Part shown: piece after piece, positions 8,058 through 16,037 of the stretch
Numbering within the stretch: position 1 is the stretch's first letter
Layout: every line of letters begins with the position of its first letter
Assembly: GCF_018310535.1 (NCBI RefSeq)
Contig: NZ_CP074102.1
Location: 8,742,001-8,806,000, forward strand
Origin: Streptomyces mirabilis
GTDB taxonomy: Bacteria > Actinomycetota > Actinomycetes > Streptomycetales > Streptomycetaceae
Length of the DNA stretch: 64,000 nt
Reading direction: 5' to 3'
Translations under genes and position numbers: made by a program
Notes under the pieces: generated by a model
Seen by the model: only the letters and a program-made list of their open reading frames with translations
Databases searched by the model: none
What the model was told of the DNA's origin: nothing

Positions 8058-8588
8058 ATGACCACACTCCTCATCGGCCCAGGCGACAAGACCGTCACCA
8101 TCACCGTCCAGCAGCGGACCCGCACGGCACCCCGGGACGCCTTCCACATCCTGGCGCCCATTGACCTCCCCACCGTCTTCCGCCCGGTGGCCCCGTTCCC
8201 CGGCATCAGCAGCGTGAAGAACCAGACCGAGGCCTGGGACCACGCGGGCCCACGAAGAAGCCCGCAGTTCGACGACGGTTCCCAGGCTGACGAAGAACTC
8301 ACCGAGTACGTACCGGGCTCCAGCTTCGCCTACCAGCTGACCGGCTTCACCAACGTCCTCTCCCGCCTCGCGGTCGGCATCCGGGGCGAGTTCAACGTCA
8401 ACCCCGACGGCGACGGCGCACTCATCCGCTGGACCTACGAGTTCAAGCCGCTGCCCGGCCGCCGCTGGATCCTCGCCGGCCCCTTCACCCCGCTCTGGCG
8501 CCGCTACATGGTGGCCGCCCTCGACCGGTGCGTTCACGTCATCGAAGCACAGCACAACAGCGCGCAGGCGCTGCTCCGGGCCGGGTGA
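8058..8588 (+). CDS. SRPBCC-family protein (polyketide cyclase-like)
   Basis: 176 residues with the pattern of the SRPBCC/Polyketide_cyc2 fold: an N-terminal strand region (VTITVQQRTRTAPRDAFHIL), a central strand segment (ADEELTEYVPGSSFAYQLTGF), GALIRWTYEFKPLPGRRW, and a long C-terminal helix. Such proteins bind hydrophobic ligands or act as cyclases; the substrate here is unknown. It follows the esterase by 84 bp in the same direction and may share its transcript. Confidence 0.75.
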   Translation: MTTLLIGPGDKTVTITVQQRTRTAPRDAFHILAPIDLPTVFRPVAPFPGISSVKNQTEAWDHAGPRRSPQFDDGSQADEELTEYVPGSSFAYQLTGFTNVLSRLAVGIRGEFNVNPDGDGALIRWTYEFKPLPGRRWILAGPFTPLWRRYMVAALDRCVHVIEAQHNSAQALLRAG

Positions 8589-8873
8589 CGGCCCGAAGCA
8601 GCGGCACCCGGTCGGTCCGATCAAGCTGAACCCGTGGGAACCCGTCCTCGAGGCCGGCCTCCCACGGACTCCAGCCCCGACGGACGATCAGCTCGGACCG
8701 GCCCCGAGATCCACTGCACGGCACCCGCGGCAGGGCCGGAAAGAGCGCCACAGCACCGACGGGCGGCCTGGCCCGGCGGATGTACGAGGCGAACACACCC
8801 AGCCCCTTGTCCCGCTCCGCAGGAGTCCGATTCCGCCCCGGCCCGAAGGCTGGAGTTTCCTTGGAGGTCCCCG

Positions 8874-9341
8874 ATGACCATGGCCTATCTGGCGCAGCCC
8901 GAACAGCAGCAGAAGCTGGAATGGCTCGACGGGGGAACGTTCTCCGTACTCCTCGACAAGGAAGCCACCGAGGGCAAGCTGACCGTGGGCCGCTTTGACG
9001 TCGCCAAGGGCGAAGCCCCGCCGTTCCACCTGCACACCCGCGAGGACGAGGTGTTCATGCTGATCAAGGGCACGGCCCTGGTGTGGTCCGGGGAGGAGGA
9101 ACACGAACTGAGCGAAGGCGGGATCGTCTACCTGCCCCGCAACGTCCCGCACGGCTACCGCATCACCTCCGACCGCGCCGACCTTCTGATGATCGCCACG
9201 CCTGGCGGCATCGAGGGCATGTTCCGCCACGCCGGACGCGACCTCACCACCCCGCGCCCCGACGGCTTCGAGATCCCCAAGTCCCTCCTGGCGGCAGCAT
9301 CCGAGCTCTACGGCGGCGTCATCCTCGGCCCGCCGCGCTGA
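8874..9341 (+). CDS. Cupin-domain protein (quercetin dioxygenase-like)
   Basis: 155-residue single-domain cupin. Motif 1 metal ligands are seen in PPFHLHTREDEVFMLIKG (two His, a Glu) and motif 2 in NVPHGYRI (His). A metal-dependent dioxygenase or isomerase activity is possible; the substrate is not evident. The ATG is preceded by TTGGAGG. It closes the co-directional cluster beginning with the regulator at 4950; the 285-bp gap before it may hold its own promoter. Confidence 0.85.
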   Translation: MTMAYLAQPEQQQKLEWLDGGTFSVLLDKEATEGKLTVGRFDVAKGEAPPFHLHTREDEVFMLIKGTALVWSGEEEHELSEGGIVYLPRNVPHGYRITSDRADLLMIATPGGIEGMFRHAGRDLTTPRPDGFEIPKSLLAAASELYGGVILGPPR

Positions 9342-9365
9342 ACCGCTCACGGACCCGTGCACCTG

Positions 9366-9560
9366 TGCCGACAGCTGACCCTGGCCGCCGTACGGGCCTG
9401 GATCGCCGAGCACGGCGAAGGACCCAGCGTGCGGCAGATCAGCAGCGTGACCGGCCTGTCCCTGGGCGGCATCGCGCACGCGCTCCCCACCGCCTGGAGC
9501 AGGACGGCGCTCTGATACGTACCAGCAGCCATTGCACCACAGAGCCCCTGAACGGACGCC
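9366..9560 (+). pseudogene. LexA-like winged-helix remnant, frameshifted
   Basis: Translation gives LAAVRAWIAEHGEGPSVRQI, which matches the LexA-type N-terminal DNA-binding domain, and after a one-base shift continues as HRLEQDGALIRTSS. The catalytic peptidase domain is missing. A dead fragment. Confidence 0.5.
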
Positions 9561-10538
9561 TGGGCCCGCCCCGGACCCGGCGGTCCGTACGCCCTCCGCC
9601 GTTACGGCACCCCACCACTTCACCCACAGCCCGCAGCAAGGTCCTCATCGACCAGCAGATGAACGGGTGGGTGTGGCGTTGACGCTCATTGTGTGGTCAC
9701 CCTGGCCTTTGGATCGCCATGCCCGCTCCTCTGACCGCCGCACAGGCCCCGGCTGCCCCCCGTCAACCCTCGCAGTGACAGGCGCTGGCCTCCGTCCACG
9801 TTCGAGGTCGATTACCTCGCCGTCGGACACGCGGAAATCTATGTTAGCCAGAGTAGACATTGGGAGATCGCGTGGTTATGGTTTCTCTCGTAGCCGAGAT
9901 CGAGCAGGGCCCGGCAGACACGAACTACCGGGCAGCAGTACGCAGTTGCAGTGCGCAGGACGGTGCGGTGGTGGAGTTCCGGAGCCAGGGTTGTTGCAGG
10001 ACGGCGACGGGGCTGACGACCGGACCGGGTGGCCCGCAGTGATCAGGGGCCGCCGTGAGCAGGACCGCAGTTAACGCAAGTGCATTACCCGTAGGTGCAG
10101 TTCGCAGTACCAGCAGTGCGGTTGTCAGCGGTTCCTCGGTAAAGGCGTCGGCTGCGGGCGCGCGTACCGGGAAGTTCGGCAGCGGGGTTCCAAGCCAGAG
10201 CAGACGCAGGACGGGCGACGGGGCTGGCTGCCGAAGAGTGGCGCTCACTCAGGCCACCAGCAGTTCGCATCACCAGTAGTACAGAGCAGTGTGCAGGACC
10301 AGCAGTACGCAGTCCCCCTTCGGTAAGTGTTGATCAAGAGGGAAGAACGGAGGAGCCCCGCGCCATCAGGATCGCCCGGGCGAAAACGCTGAGCCCGGGT
10401 ACCGCAGGACATCGATAGTGAGGTGGTCTCCGGTCAGGCAACCGCGATCCCCGCATTGCCCGTCCTCTCCCGGGTGGGCGTGCGGACACAGAAGGCCGGC
10501 GCAGTACCAGGGCCGGCAGATGGTGTAGCAGTTCCTTC
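9561..10538. other. Non-coding, repeat-containing region
   Basis: No supported gene. Between about 9930 and 10320 short motifs recur imperfectly: CAGTACGCAGT (9936, 10302), GCAGTTCGCA (10098, 10260), and a roughly 50-bp block around GCAGGACGGCGACGGGGCTG (10007) echoed at 10206 (GCAGGACGGGCGACGGGGCT). It may be a regulatory or decayed tandem-repeat region ahead of the MerR-type gene. Confidence 0.4.
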
Positions 10539-10570
10539 GGGGCCCTGGTGCCATATGGCACCAGGGCCCC
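10539..10570. promoter_or_regulatory. 32-bp perfect palindrome before MerR-type gene
   Basis: GGGGCCCTGGTGCCAT (10539-10554) is followed directly by its exact reverse complement (10555-10570), centred on CATATG. It ends 25 bp before the MerR-type start codon. Spacer-less perfect symmetry and position suggest an operator, perhaps autoregulatory; a cruciform or terminator of an upstream transcript are alternatives. Confidence 0.55.
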
Positions 10571-10595
10571 TCCAGGCGTTCCACAGAGAGGTGCG

Positions 10596-10934
10596 ATGAC
10601 AGCAGACGACTCGTTCAACCGGCTCGATGACGACGACTACCCCGCCTACACTATGGGCCGGGCCGCCGACATGCTCGGCACCACCCAGGGCTTCCTGCGC
10701 GCCCTCGGCGAAGCCCGCCTGATCACCCCGCTCCGCTCCGAGGGCGGCCACCGCCGCTACTCCCGCTACCAGCTGCGCATCGCCGCCCGCGCCCGGGAGC
10801 TCGTCGACCAGGGCACTCCCATCGAGGCCGCCTGCCGCATCATCATCCTCGAAGACCAGCTCGAAGAAGCCCAGCGCATCAACGCCGAATACCGCCGCGC
10901 CGCCGAATCGGCGAACCCAACGGCCGCGGCCTGA
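10596..10934 (+). CDS. MerR-type helix-turn-helix regulator
   Basis: 112-residue regulator containing only the MerR-like winged HTH (YTMGRAADMLGTTQGFLRALGEA, then SEGGHRRYSRYQLR) and a helical tail (AACRIIILEDQLEEAQRINAEYRR). It lacks an effector-binding domain, like short actinobacterial MerR/BldC-like proteins. The ATG at 10596 follows GAGAGGTG; an earlier in-frame ATG lies inside the palindrome and is unlikely to be used. Autoregulation through the 32-bp palindrome is inferred. Confidence 0.85.
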   Translation: MTADDSFNRLDDDDYPAYTMGRAADMLGTTQGFLRALGEARLITPLRSEGGHRRYSRYQLRIAARARELVDQGTPIEAACRIIILEDQLEEAQRINAEYRRAAESANPTAAA

Positions 10935-11139
10935 AGAGGCTGGGCCCCGTCGGCCTTCCCGCATCTTCTTCGCTGATATTCGTCACTTTCTGTGGATAGT
11001 GCATGCACAATGGGTAATCCACCTTCCTCCCCGTGGACGCTCTATGGGAGGTGGCTTCCTGCTGCTGTGGTTACCGTGGCAGGTCAGGGCGGTCGCCTTG
11101 TCGTTCCTCGGCCGGGACGGCGGGCGGCCGCCCGCCGCC

Positions 11140-11700
11140 CTACCAGCGCATGCCGAGAGCATCGAGTTCCGCGCGGCGCTCGAGGGTGATTTTCGCGGCC
11201 CTGCGGCGGGTGTTGTCGAGGAACCCACCCAGCTTGACCGGGACTCCGCCAACGTCTTCGACGTGCTTGCGCGGCACGTTCAAGTGGCCTTCGCGGGCGT
11301 GGAACTGACGAGCCGCAGAGAGATGGCCGGCCCACCGGTCGGCTTGCGTCCGGCGCGCAGGCGGTAGTTCTGCCTCGCTGGCGGGCTCAAGTCCGATCAC
11401 GCTGTCGAGCATCCACTGCTGCGCGGGCGTCAGCGCATCCCAGCCGACCCGCTGCGCCATCGTCCAGGCTCCGAGGTCCTCGCCCTGCACGAGCACTTCG
11501 CCTGCCCGTACGGGCAGCGCCCCGCCGGACCGGACGTGGGCGAGGGTGAGGTGGAAGCCGCGCTACCAGTCGATTCCCCGGGCCGGGCACCAAGCCGGAT
11601 CGATCGCATCCAGCGCCTCCATACGGCTCTCCGACAGCTCCCCAGCCGCCGATACCGTCTCCCCGGCAGCACGCCGCTGTAACGGAGTAGTGATCTTCAG
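11140..11700 (-). pseudogene. Helicase-associated domain protein, C-terminal fragment with amber stop
   Basis: The minus strand encodes the helicase-associated repeat seen at the C-terminus of large Streptomyces helicases (ESRMEALDAIDPAWCP; RVGWDALTPAQQWML; RAAKITLERRAELDALGM). A TAG at 11563-11565 interrupts it in frame at W-stop-RGFHLTLAHVR, where relatives usually have Gln. The DEAD/DEAH helicase core is absent. Such genes are common near Streptomyces chromosome ends. Confidence 0.65.
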
Positions 11701-11714
11701 AGGGCTGGGCTGCT

Positions 11715-12152
11715 TTGGTCTGGTGTCCCGTCTTTGATCGGTATGACGGATCGGGATCGGTTGGGCCGGCGGCGGTGCACTATGCGGCTGCCGATGGGGA
11801 CGCGGATGGCCTGAGGGTGCTCTTGGCCGGAGGTGCCGCCGCGGAGGCAGTCGACGATGCGGGCTGGACGCCGCTGCATTTCGCGGCTCAGGCTCAAGCC
11901 CCATCGGTTGTCGAGGTTCTCCTGGCCGCAGGTGCGGCGGTTGATACCGCGGATCGTCATGGCAATACGCCGTTGTGGAGGGCGGTGTTCTGTTCACAGG
12001 GCGAGGGCGCGACGATCCGGCTGCTGCTGGAGGCCGGTGCCGACCCTGACCGAGACAACGGCCATGGCATGAGCCCGCGGGTGTCGGCGGGACGCATCGC
12101 CAACTATGACGTGGCTGCTCACTTGCCTGCCGGAGACGCGACTTCCTCCTAG
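11715..12152 (+). CDS. Ankyrin-repeat protein, probably frameshifted at the 5' end
   Basis: About 145 residues with three to four ankyrin repeats (AVHYAAADGDADGLRVLLAGG, GWTPLHFAAQAQAP, HGNTPLWRAVF...LLLEAGADPD). Ankyrin proteins mediate protein contacts; the partner is unknown. The expected start ATGACGGATCGG at 11743 lies in another frame and would need one extra base near 11769 to enter the repeats. As it stands, translation would rely on a TTG at 11715 or GTG inside. It is therefore either a shortened gene or a young pseudogene. Confidence 0.65.
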   Translation: MVWCPVFDRYDGSGSVGPAAVHYAAADGDADGLRVLLAGGAAAEAVDDAGWTPLHFAAQAQAPSVVEVLLAAGAAVDTADRHGNTPLWRAVFCSQGEGATIRLLLEAGADPDRDNGHGMSPRVSAGRIANYDVAAHLPAGDATSS

Positions 12153-12265
12153 GCTCCACCGCCCGTGGTGGCGGGCTGGGGCTCGTAGAAGGTCCCGTCG
12201 CGGAGCATCGCGAAGAGGACGTCGGCCCGGCGCCTGGCGAGGCAGAGCAGGCCCGCGATGCCGGG
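12149..12265 (-). pseudogene. IS110-family transposase, C-terminal fragment
   Basis: The minus strand reads LLCLARRRADVLFAMLRDGT then FYEPQP and a stop, which is the typical IS110 C-terminus (compare LALARRRANVLWAMIRDG in the copy at 53469). The rest of the element is gone. Confidence 0.65.
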
Positions 12266-12292
12266 TCACCTTGGGGTTACCGGGACTGGTAG

Positions 12293-13879
12293 TCAGCCGC
12301 GGTCACGGAGGCTGGCTTCTTCGAGGTCGAGTTCGTGCTGGATCCGGCGGCGGGTGGCGTTGCTGATCTTGTTCGCTTCGTAGAGGTGCTGGAGTTCGGC
12401 TGCCTCGATGGCGATGAGTGTCCGGCGTATCTCGCGGTAGGCGTCGGCAGGACGGGCGTCCGGGTCGCTGTAGTGGGCGTCTTCAACCTGGTGGATGCGC
12501 GCTTCCAGATGACGACGGGCCTGTTTCAAGGCGGCCTCGGCGGCGGAACCCAGATCAGCGAGCTGATCCAGATCGCCAAGCTGTTTGAGCTCTTCGAGAG
12601 CGGCGTTTGCAATGTGTCGGCGGGTCCGGGCCTCCTCGCGGGCGGTGCGTTCTGGTTCCAGAGCGATGCCGGAGCGGCGGACGACGGGGATCAGGGTGAA
12701 ACCCTGGAAGATCAGAGTGAGCGCGATGGTCCCGGTGGTGAGCGTGAGAATGAGTGCCCGGTGCGGCAGCGGCGCCCCTGTGTGGGTGACCAGGGGGATG
12801 GAGAGGGCGGCTGCCAGCGGCATGACGCCTCGGGTGCCCGCCCAGGACAGGACAGCCGGGACGCGCCAGGAGAGGCGGTTGTCGCCCTCCGTGTGCCGGT
12901 GGTGGATCAGGGCGGACAGCGGGAAGATCCACAGCAGGCGGATCGCCAGCAGAGTGAAGGCGATCACCGGCACCCACAGCGGCCAGCCGTGCTCGTCGCG
13001 CGCGAGATGACGGACGGCCGAGGGGAGTTCGAGGCCGATCAGGGCGAAGACGACGCTCTCCAGCAGGAAGGTCACGGTGTCGTAGACGGCGTGGACCTGG
13101 AGGCGGACGGGGGCGTTGCTGAGTTTGTGGCCGGTGCTGCCGAGGACGACCCCGGACACGATGACGGCGGTCACGCCGGAGGTGTGCGATTGCTCCGCGA
13201 TGACGTAAGAGGCGTACGGCGTGACCAATGCGATGACGGTCTCCAGCATGGGGTCCTCGGTCCGTCTGCGGATCAGGGCCACCACTGCGGCGACTGCCGC
13301 GCCGATGAGGCCTCCTCCGCCTGCAAGGATCAGGAACTGCTCAATGGTCCCGGGCACACTGATGGCGCTGCCGGACACCGCGGTGGCCACGGCGACCTTG
13401 TACAGGACCAGTGAGGTGGCATCGTTGAACAGGCTTTCCGCCTGCACCATGGCCTGCACGCGCGGTGGGAGAGACAGGCGTCGGCCAAGCGCGGTCACGG
13501 CCACGGGGTCGGTGCTGGCCAGGACAGAGCCGAGGATGAACGCGGTCGCGGCCGTGAGCGGGGTGATCGCGTGGGCCACGTACCCGACGCCGATGGCCGA
13601 GGCGAGGACCAGGCCGAAGACCAGGCCGGTCACAGGCCGCCACACGGTGCGCAGGTCGCGGACGGAGATTTCCCCGGCCGCGGCGTAGAGCAGCGGTGGC
13701 AGCACCAGCACGTTGATCACGTGAGGCGGCAGGCGCACCTCTGGAACCCAGGGCATCAGCCCCACGACCAGACCGGCAACTACGAGGAGCGAGGGGGCGG
13801 GCAAGCTCCAGCGTCGGGCACCGGTCGCCACGGCGGTGGCCAGAACCACGAGCAGCAGGATGACGGTCAGGCCAGTCAT
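12293..13879 (-). CDS. Na+/H+ antiporter, NhaP/CPA1 type
   Basis: 528-residue integral membrane protein with about 12 hydrophobic segments, exchanging Na+ (or K+) for H+ across the membrane. The CPA1 signatures are visible: LASTDPVAVTALGRRL and QAESLFNDATSLVLYK, the latter containing the ion-binding Asn-Asp pair, and later VLSWAGTRGVMPLAAALSIP. A charged cytoplasmic tail of about 130 residues follows the last membrane segment. Transcribed alone, with about 280 bp of gene-free sequence upstream. Confidence 0.93.
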   Translation of the reverse strand: MTGLTVILLLVVLATAVATGARRWSLPAPSLLVVAGLVVGLMPWVPEVRLPPHVINVLVLPPLLYAAAGEISVRDLRTVWRPVTGLVFGLVLASAIGVGYVAHAITPLTAATAFILGSVLASTDPVAVTALGRRLSLPPRVQAMVQAESLFNDATSLVLYKVAVATAVSGSAISVPGTIEQFLILAGGGGLIGAAVAAVVALIRRRTEDPMLETVIALVTPYASYVIAEQSHTSGVTAVIVSGVVLGSTGHKLSNAPVRLQVHAVYDTVTFLLESVVFALIGLELPSAVRHLARDEHGWPLWVPVIAFTLLAIRLLWIFPLSALIHHRHTEGDNRLSWRVPAVLSWAGTRGVMPLAAALSIPLVTHTGAPLPHRALILTLTTGTIALTLIFQGFTLIPVVRRSGIALEPERTAREEARTRRHIANAALEELKQLGDLDQLADLGSAAEAALKQARRHLEARIHQVEDAHYSDPDARPADAYREIRRTLIAIEAAELQHLYEANKISNATRRRIQHELDLEEASLRDRG

Positions 13880-14164
13880 GGAGTGTCCCGGGTGGGTTAC
13901 GGCTTGTTACCCCCCTCTGGCCAGGTGCTTTATCAACGTAACCGACCTCGGGCGGTGATGCAGCTGACATGGAGCCGCGACCATACAGGGCGCGGCAGTC
14001 GTTGCGGCGACGCACCTGCCCATGGTTCACGCCCTGCCGGCGGTGAGCGCTCCGGGCTCGCACATGCGATCGACGATCGCCTCGCGGTCGGGGTGACTGG
14101 CGAACTGGTGGAGAGGCGGTATTCCGGAAGCGTGCTATCCGGTGCCCGTCAACTTGTCAGCCGG

Positions 14165-14815
14165 TCAACTGTTCAGCGAACCCAGGAATTCCAGCAGCGT
14201 CGCATTGACCTGGTCGGGGTACTCCTCGGCGGTCCAGTGGCCGCAGCCGGGCAGGATGTGTGCCGGTCCGATGCCCGGGTGAAGCGTGGGCAGGGCGGGG
14301 ATCAGTTGGTCCATCCCCGGGAACCCGTAGACCAGGTCACGGTCGCGGGTGACGTAGCGGCCGGGCATCCGGTACTGCGCGCCCTCCCACGGGGCGGTCA
14401 GCTGCCAGTTGCGGTACCAGTTGAGAGCGCTGGTGAATCCAGCTTCGGTGAACTCGGTCGCGAGCGTGTCGATGTCGGCTTCGGCGAGCCAGGAGGGAAG
14501 CTCCTCAGGGTCCTCGAAGAGGTCCAGGAATCCGTTGCCCGGTGGGACGAGCGGCTCGACCGGCGGGTCGCTGTGCGGATTGTCGCCGGAGAGCCCGTAC
14601 ATCACGCGGCGGAAGGTGCGGTGCGGGTCCTTCGCGAGCTCGGCGTCCGCGACGCCGGGTGCCTGGAAGTAGTTCCAGTAGAACTGACCGTCGCAGCGCT
14701 CGCGCATCGCCTGCAGCGGAGGAACCGGCCCACGCTGCGGCGGCGGGACACTGAAGCCCACAACCCCCGGACGACGTCAGGCCGCATCAGCGCGGTGGAC
14801 CAGGCGACCCGGCAT
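14165..14815 (-). pseudogene. Epoxide-hydrolase-like alpha/beta hydrolase, truncated and frameshifted
   Basis: Residues such as VPPPQRGPVPPLQAMRERC, ALNWYRNWQ and the C-terminal GCGHWTAEEYPDQVN (base His) match epoxide hydrolases. The N-terminal half with the nucleophile Asp is missing. Homology continues upstream as VAWSTALMRPDVVRG in a different frame, so a frameshift lies near 14760. The break near 14815 adjoins a degraded transposase. Confidence 0.7.
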
Positions 14816-14937
14816 TGCGGGTGCTGGTAAGGCATCCGTGTTGGTCGAGGCCTTGATCGCTGGATGTGTGGCTGCCTGCGACTCTCGCCCGGGGTTTTCA
14901 TCTGCACGGGCCCACGGGCGGCATCACGGTCTGTCGT

Positions 14938-16024
14938 GCTGCTGTGCCTGGCCTTCCTCGCCGCGGCCAGTGCTCTGGCGCTCCTGCGCCTGCTGCCGAT
15001 GAGCGGTCGCGATAAAGGCATTGAGATCCTTGCGCTGCGGCACCTGCTGCTCGTTCTGCAGTGCCAGGTCGGCCGGCCTGTGTTCTCCGGCACCGACCGC
15101 GCGGTCCTTGCCGGCCTGTTCCACCACTTCCCGGCAGCGAGACTGCGGCGCCTCCTGCTGCTGGTACGCCCCGGACACCATCCTGCGGTGGCACCGCGAC
15201 CTGCTCAACCGTCGCCACGCTGCGCCCTGTGTGCCGAAACGACGCGGACGCCCGCCCACCGTCCGCTCGGTCCGCGTCCTGGTCCTATGCCTTGGGCGAG
15301 AGAATTCCTCCTGGGGCTACCGCAGGATCCACGGCGAGCTTGCAGCGTTCGGCATCAAGACCGCCGCCTCCACCGTCGGGGAGATCCTCCGCGAGCACGG
15401 CATCCCGCCCGCGCCCGAACGGCAGAGCGCCACCTGGGCCGACTTCCTACGCGGCCAGGCCGAGGCCCTGCTCGCCTGCGACCTCTTCGAAGTCCGCACT
15501 GACCGGGGCACGCTTACGTCTGCGCCGTCATCGGGCACGCCACCCGCAGGGTGCGGATCCTGGGCGCCGGCGCGCACCCGACCGAGGACTGGATCGCGCA
15601 GCTCGGGCGGATTCTCCTCATGGACCTCCAGGACGCCGGCAGCGGGGCCGGGTTCCTGATCCGCGACCGTGACTCCAAGTTCACCGCCGCCTTCGACGCC
15701 CTGATGTCCGACGCCGGACTGAAGGTCGTCACCACCGGCATCCGGATACCGCGGATGAACTCCCTCATCGAGCGCTGGATACAAACCTGCCGGCGCGAGC
15801 TCCTGGACAGAACCCTGATCTGGAACCAGAGCCACCTCCTCCACGCGCTCCGCGAGTTCGAGGACCTCTACAACGGGCATCGCCCACACCGAACGCTCAA
15901 ACAGGCCGCTCCGTTCAACCCGCTACCCGAACCGATTCATGTGCCGGCACAGGTCCGGCACCTGGATATCCACCGACGAGACCGACTCAGCGGAACCCTG
16001 CACGAGTACCAACATGCGGCCTGA
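14938..16024 (+). pseudogene. Integrase-core (rve) transposase, two frameshifts
   Basis: Degraded relative of the intact gene at 52213. Matching blocks: LLPMSGRDKGIEILALRH, APDTILRWHRDLL, SSWGYRRIHGELAAFGIK, RDRDSKFTAAFD and RMNSLIERWIQTCRRELLDR, ending LHEYQHAA. The frame changes near 15165 and again near 15500-15550, so no complete DDE protein can be made. Confidence 0.8.
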
Positions 16025-16037
16025 CCAAGTCGGATGA

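Noticed and set aside
9645..9860. 71-codon minus-strand frame beginning MSTLANIDFRVSDGEVIDLE
   Set aside because: The first 20 residues look plausible, but no ribosome binding site or homologous pattern supports it and the rest is Arg-rich noise.
9930..10320. Possible CRISPR-like array
   Set aside because: Repeats are short, imperfect and irregularly spaced; no uniform repeat-spacer structure and no cas genes.
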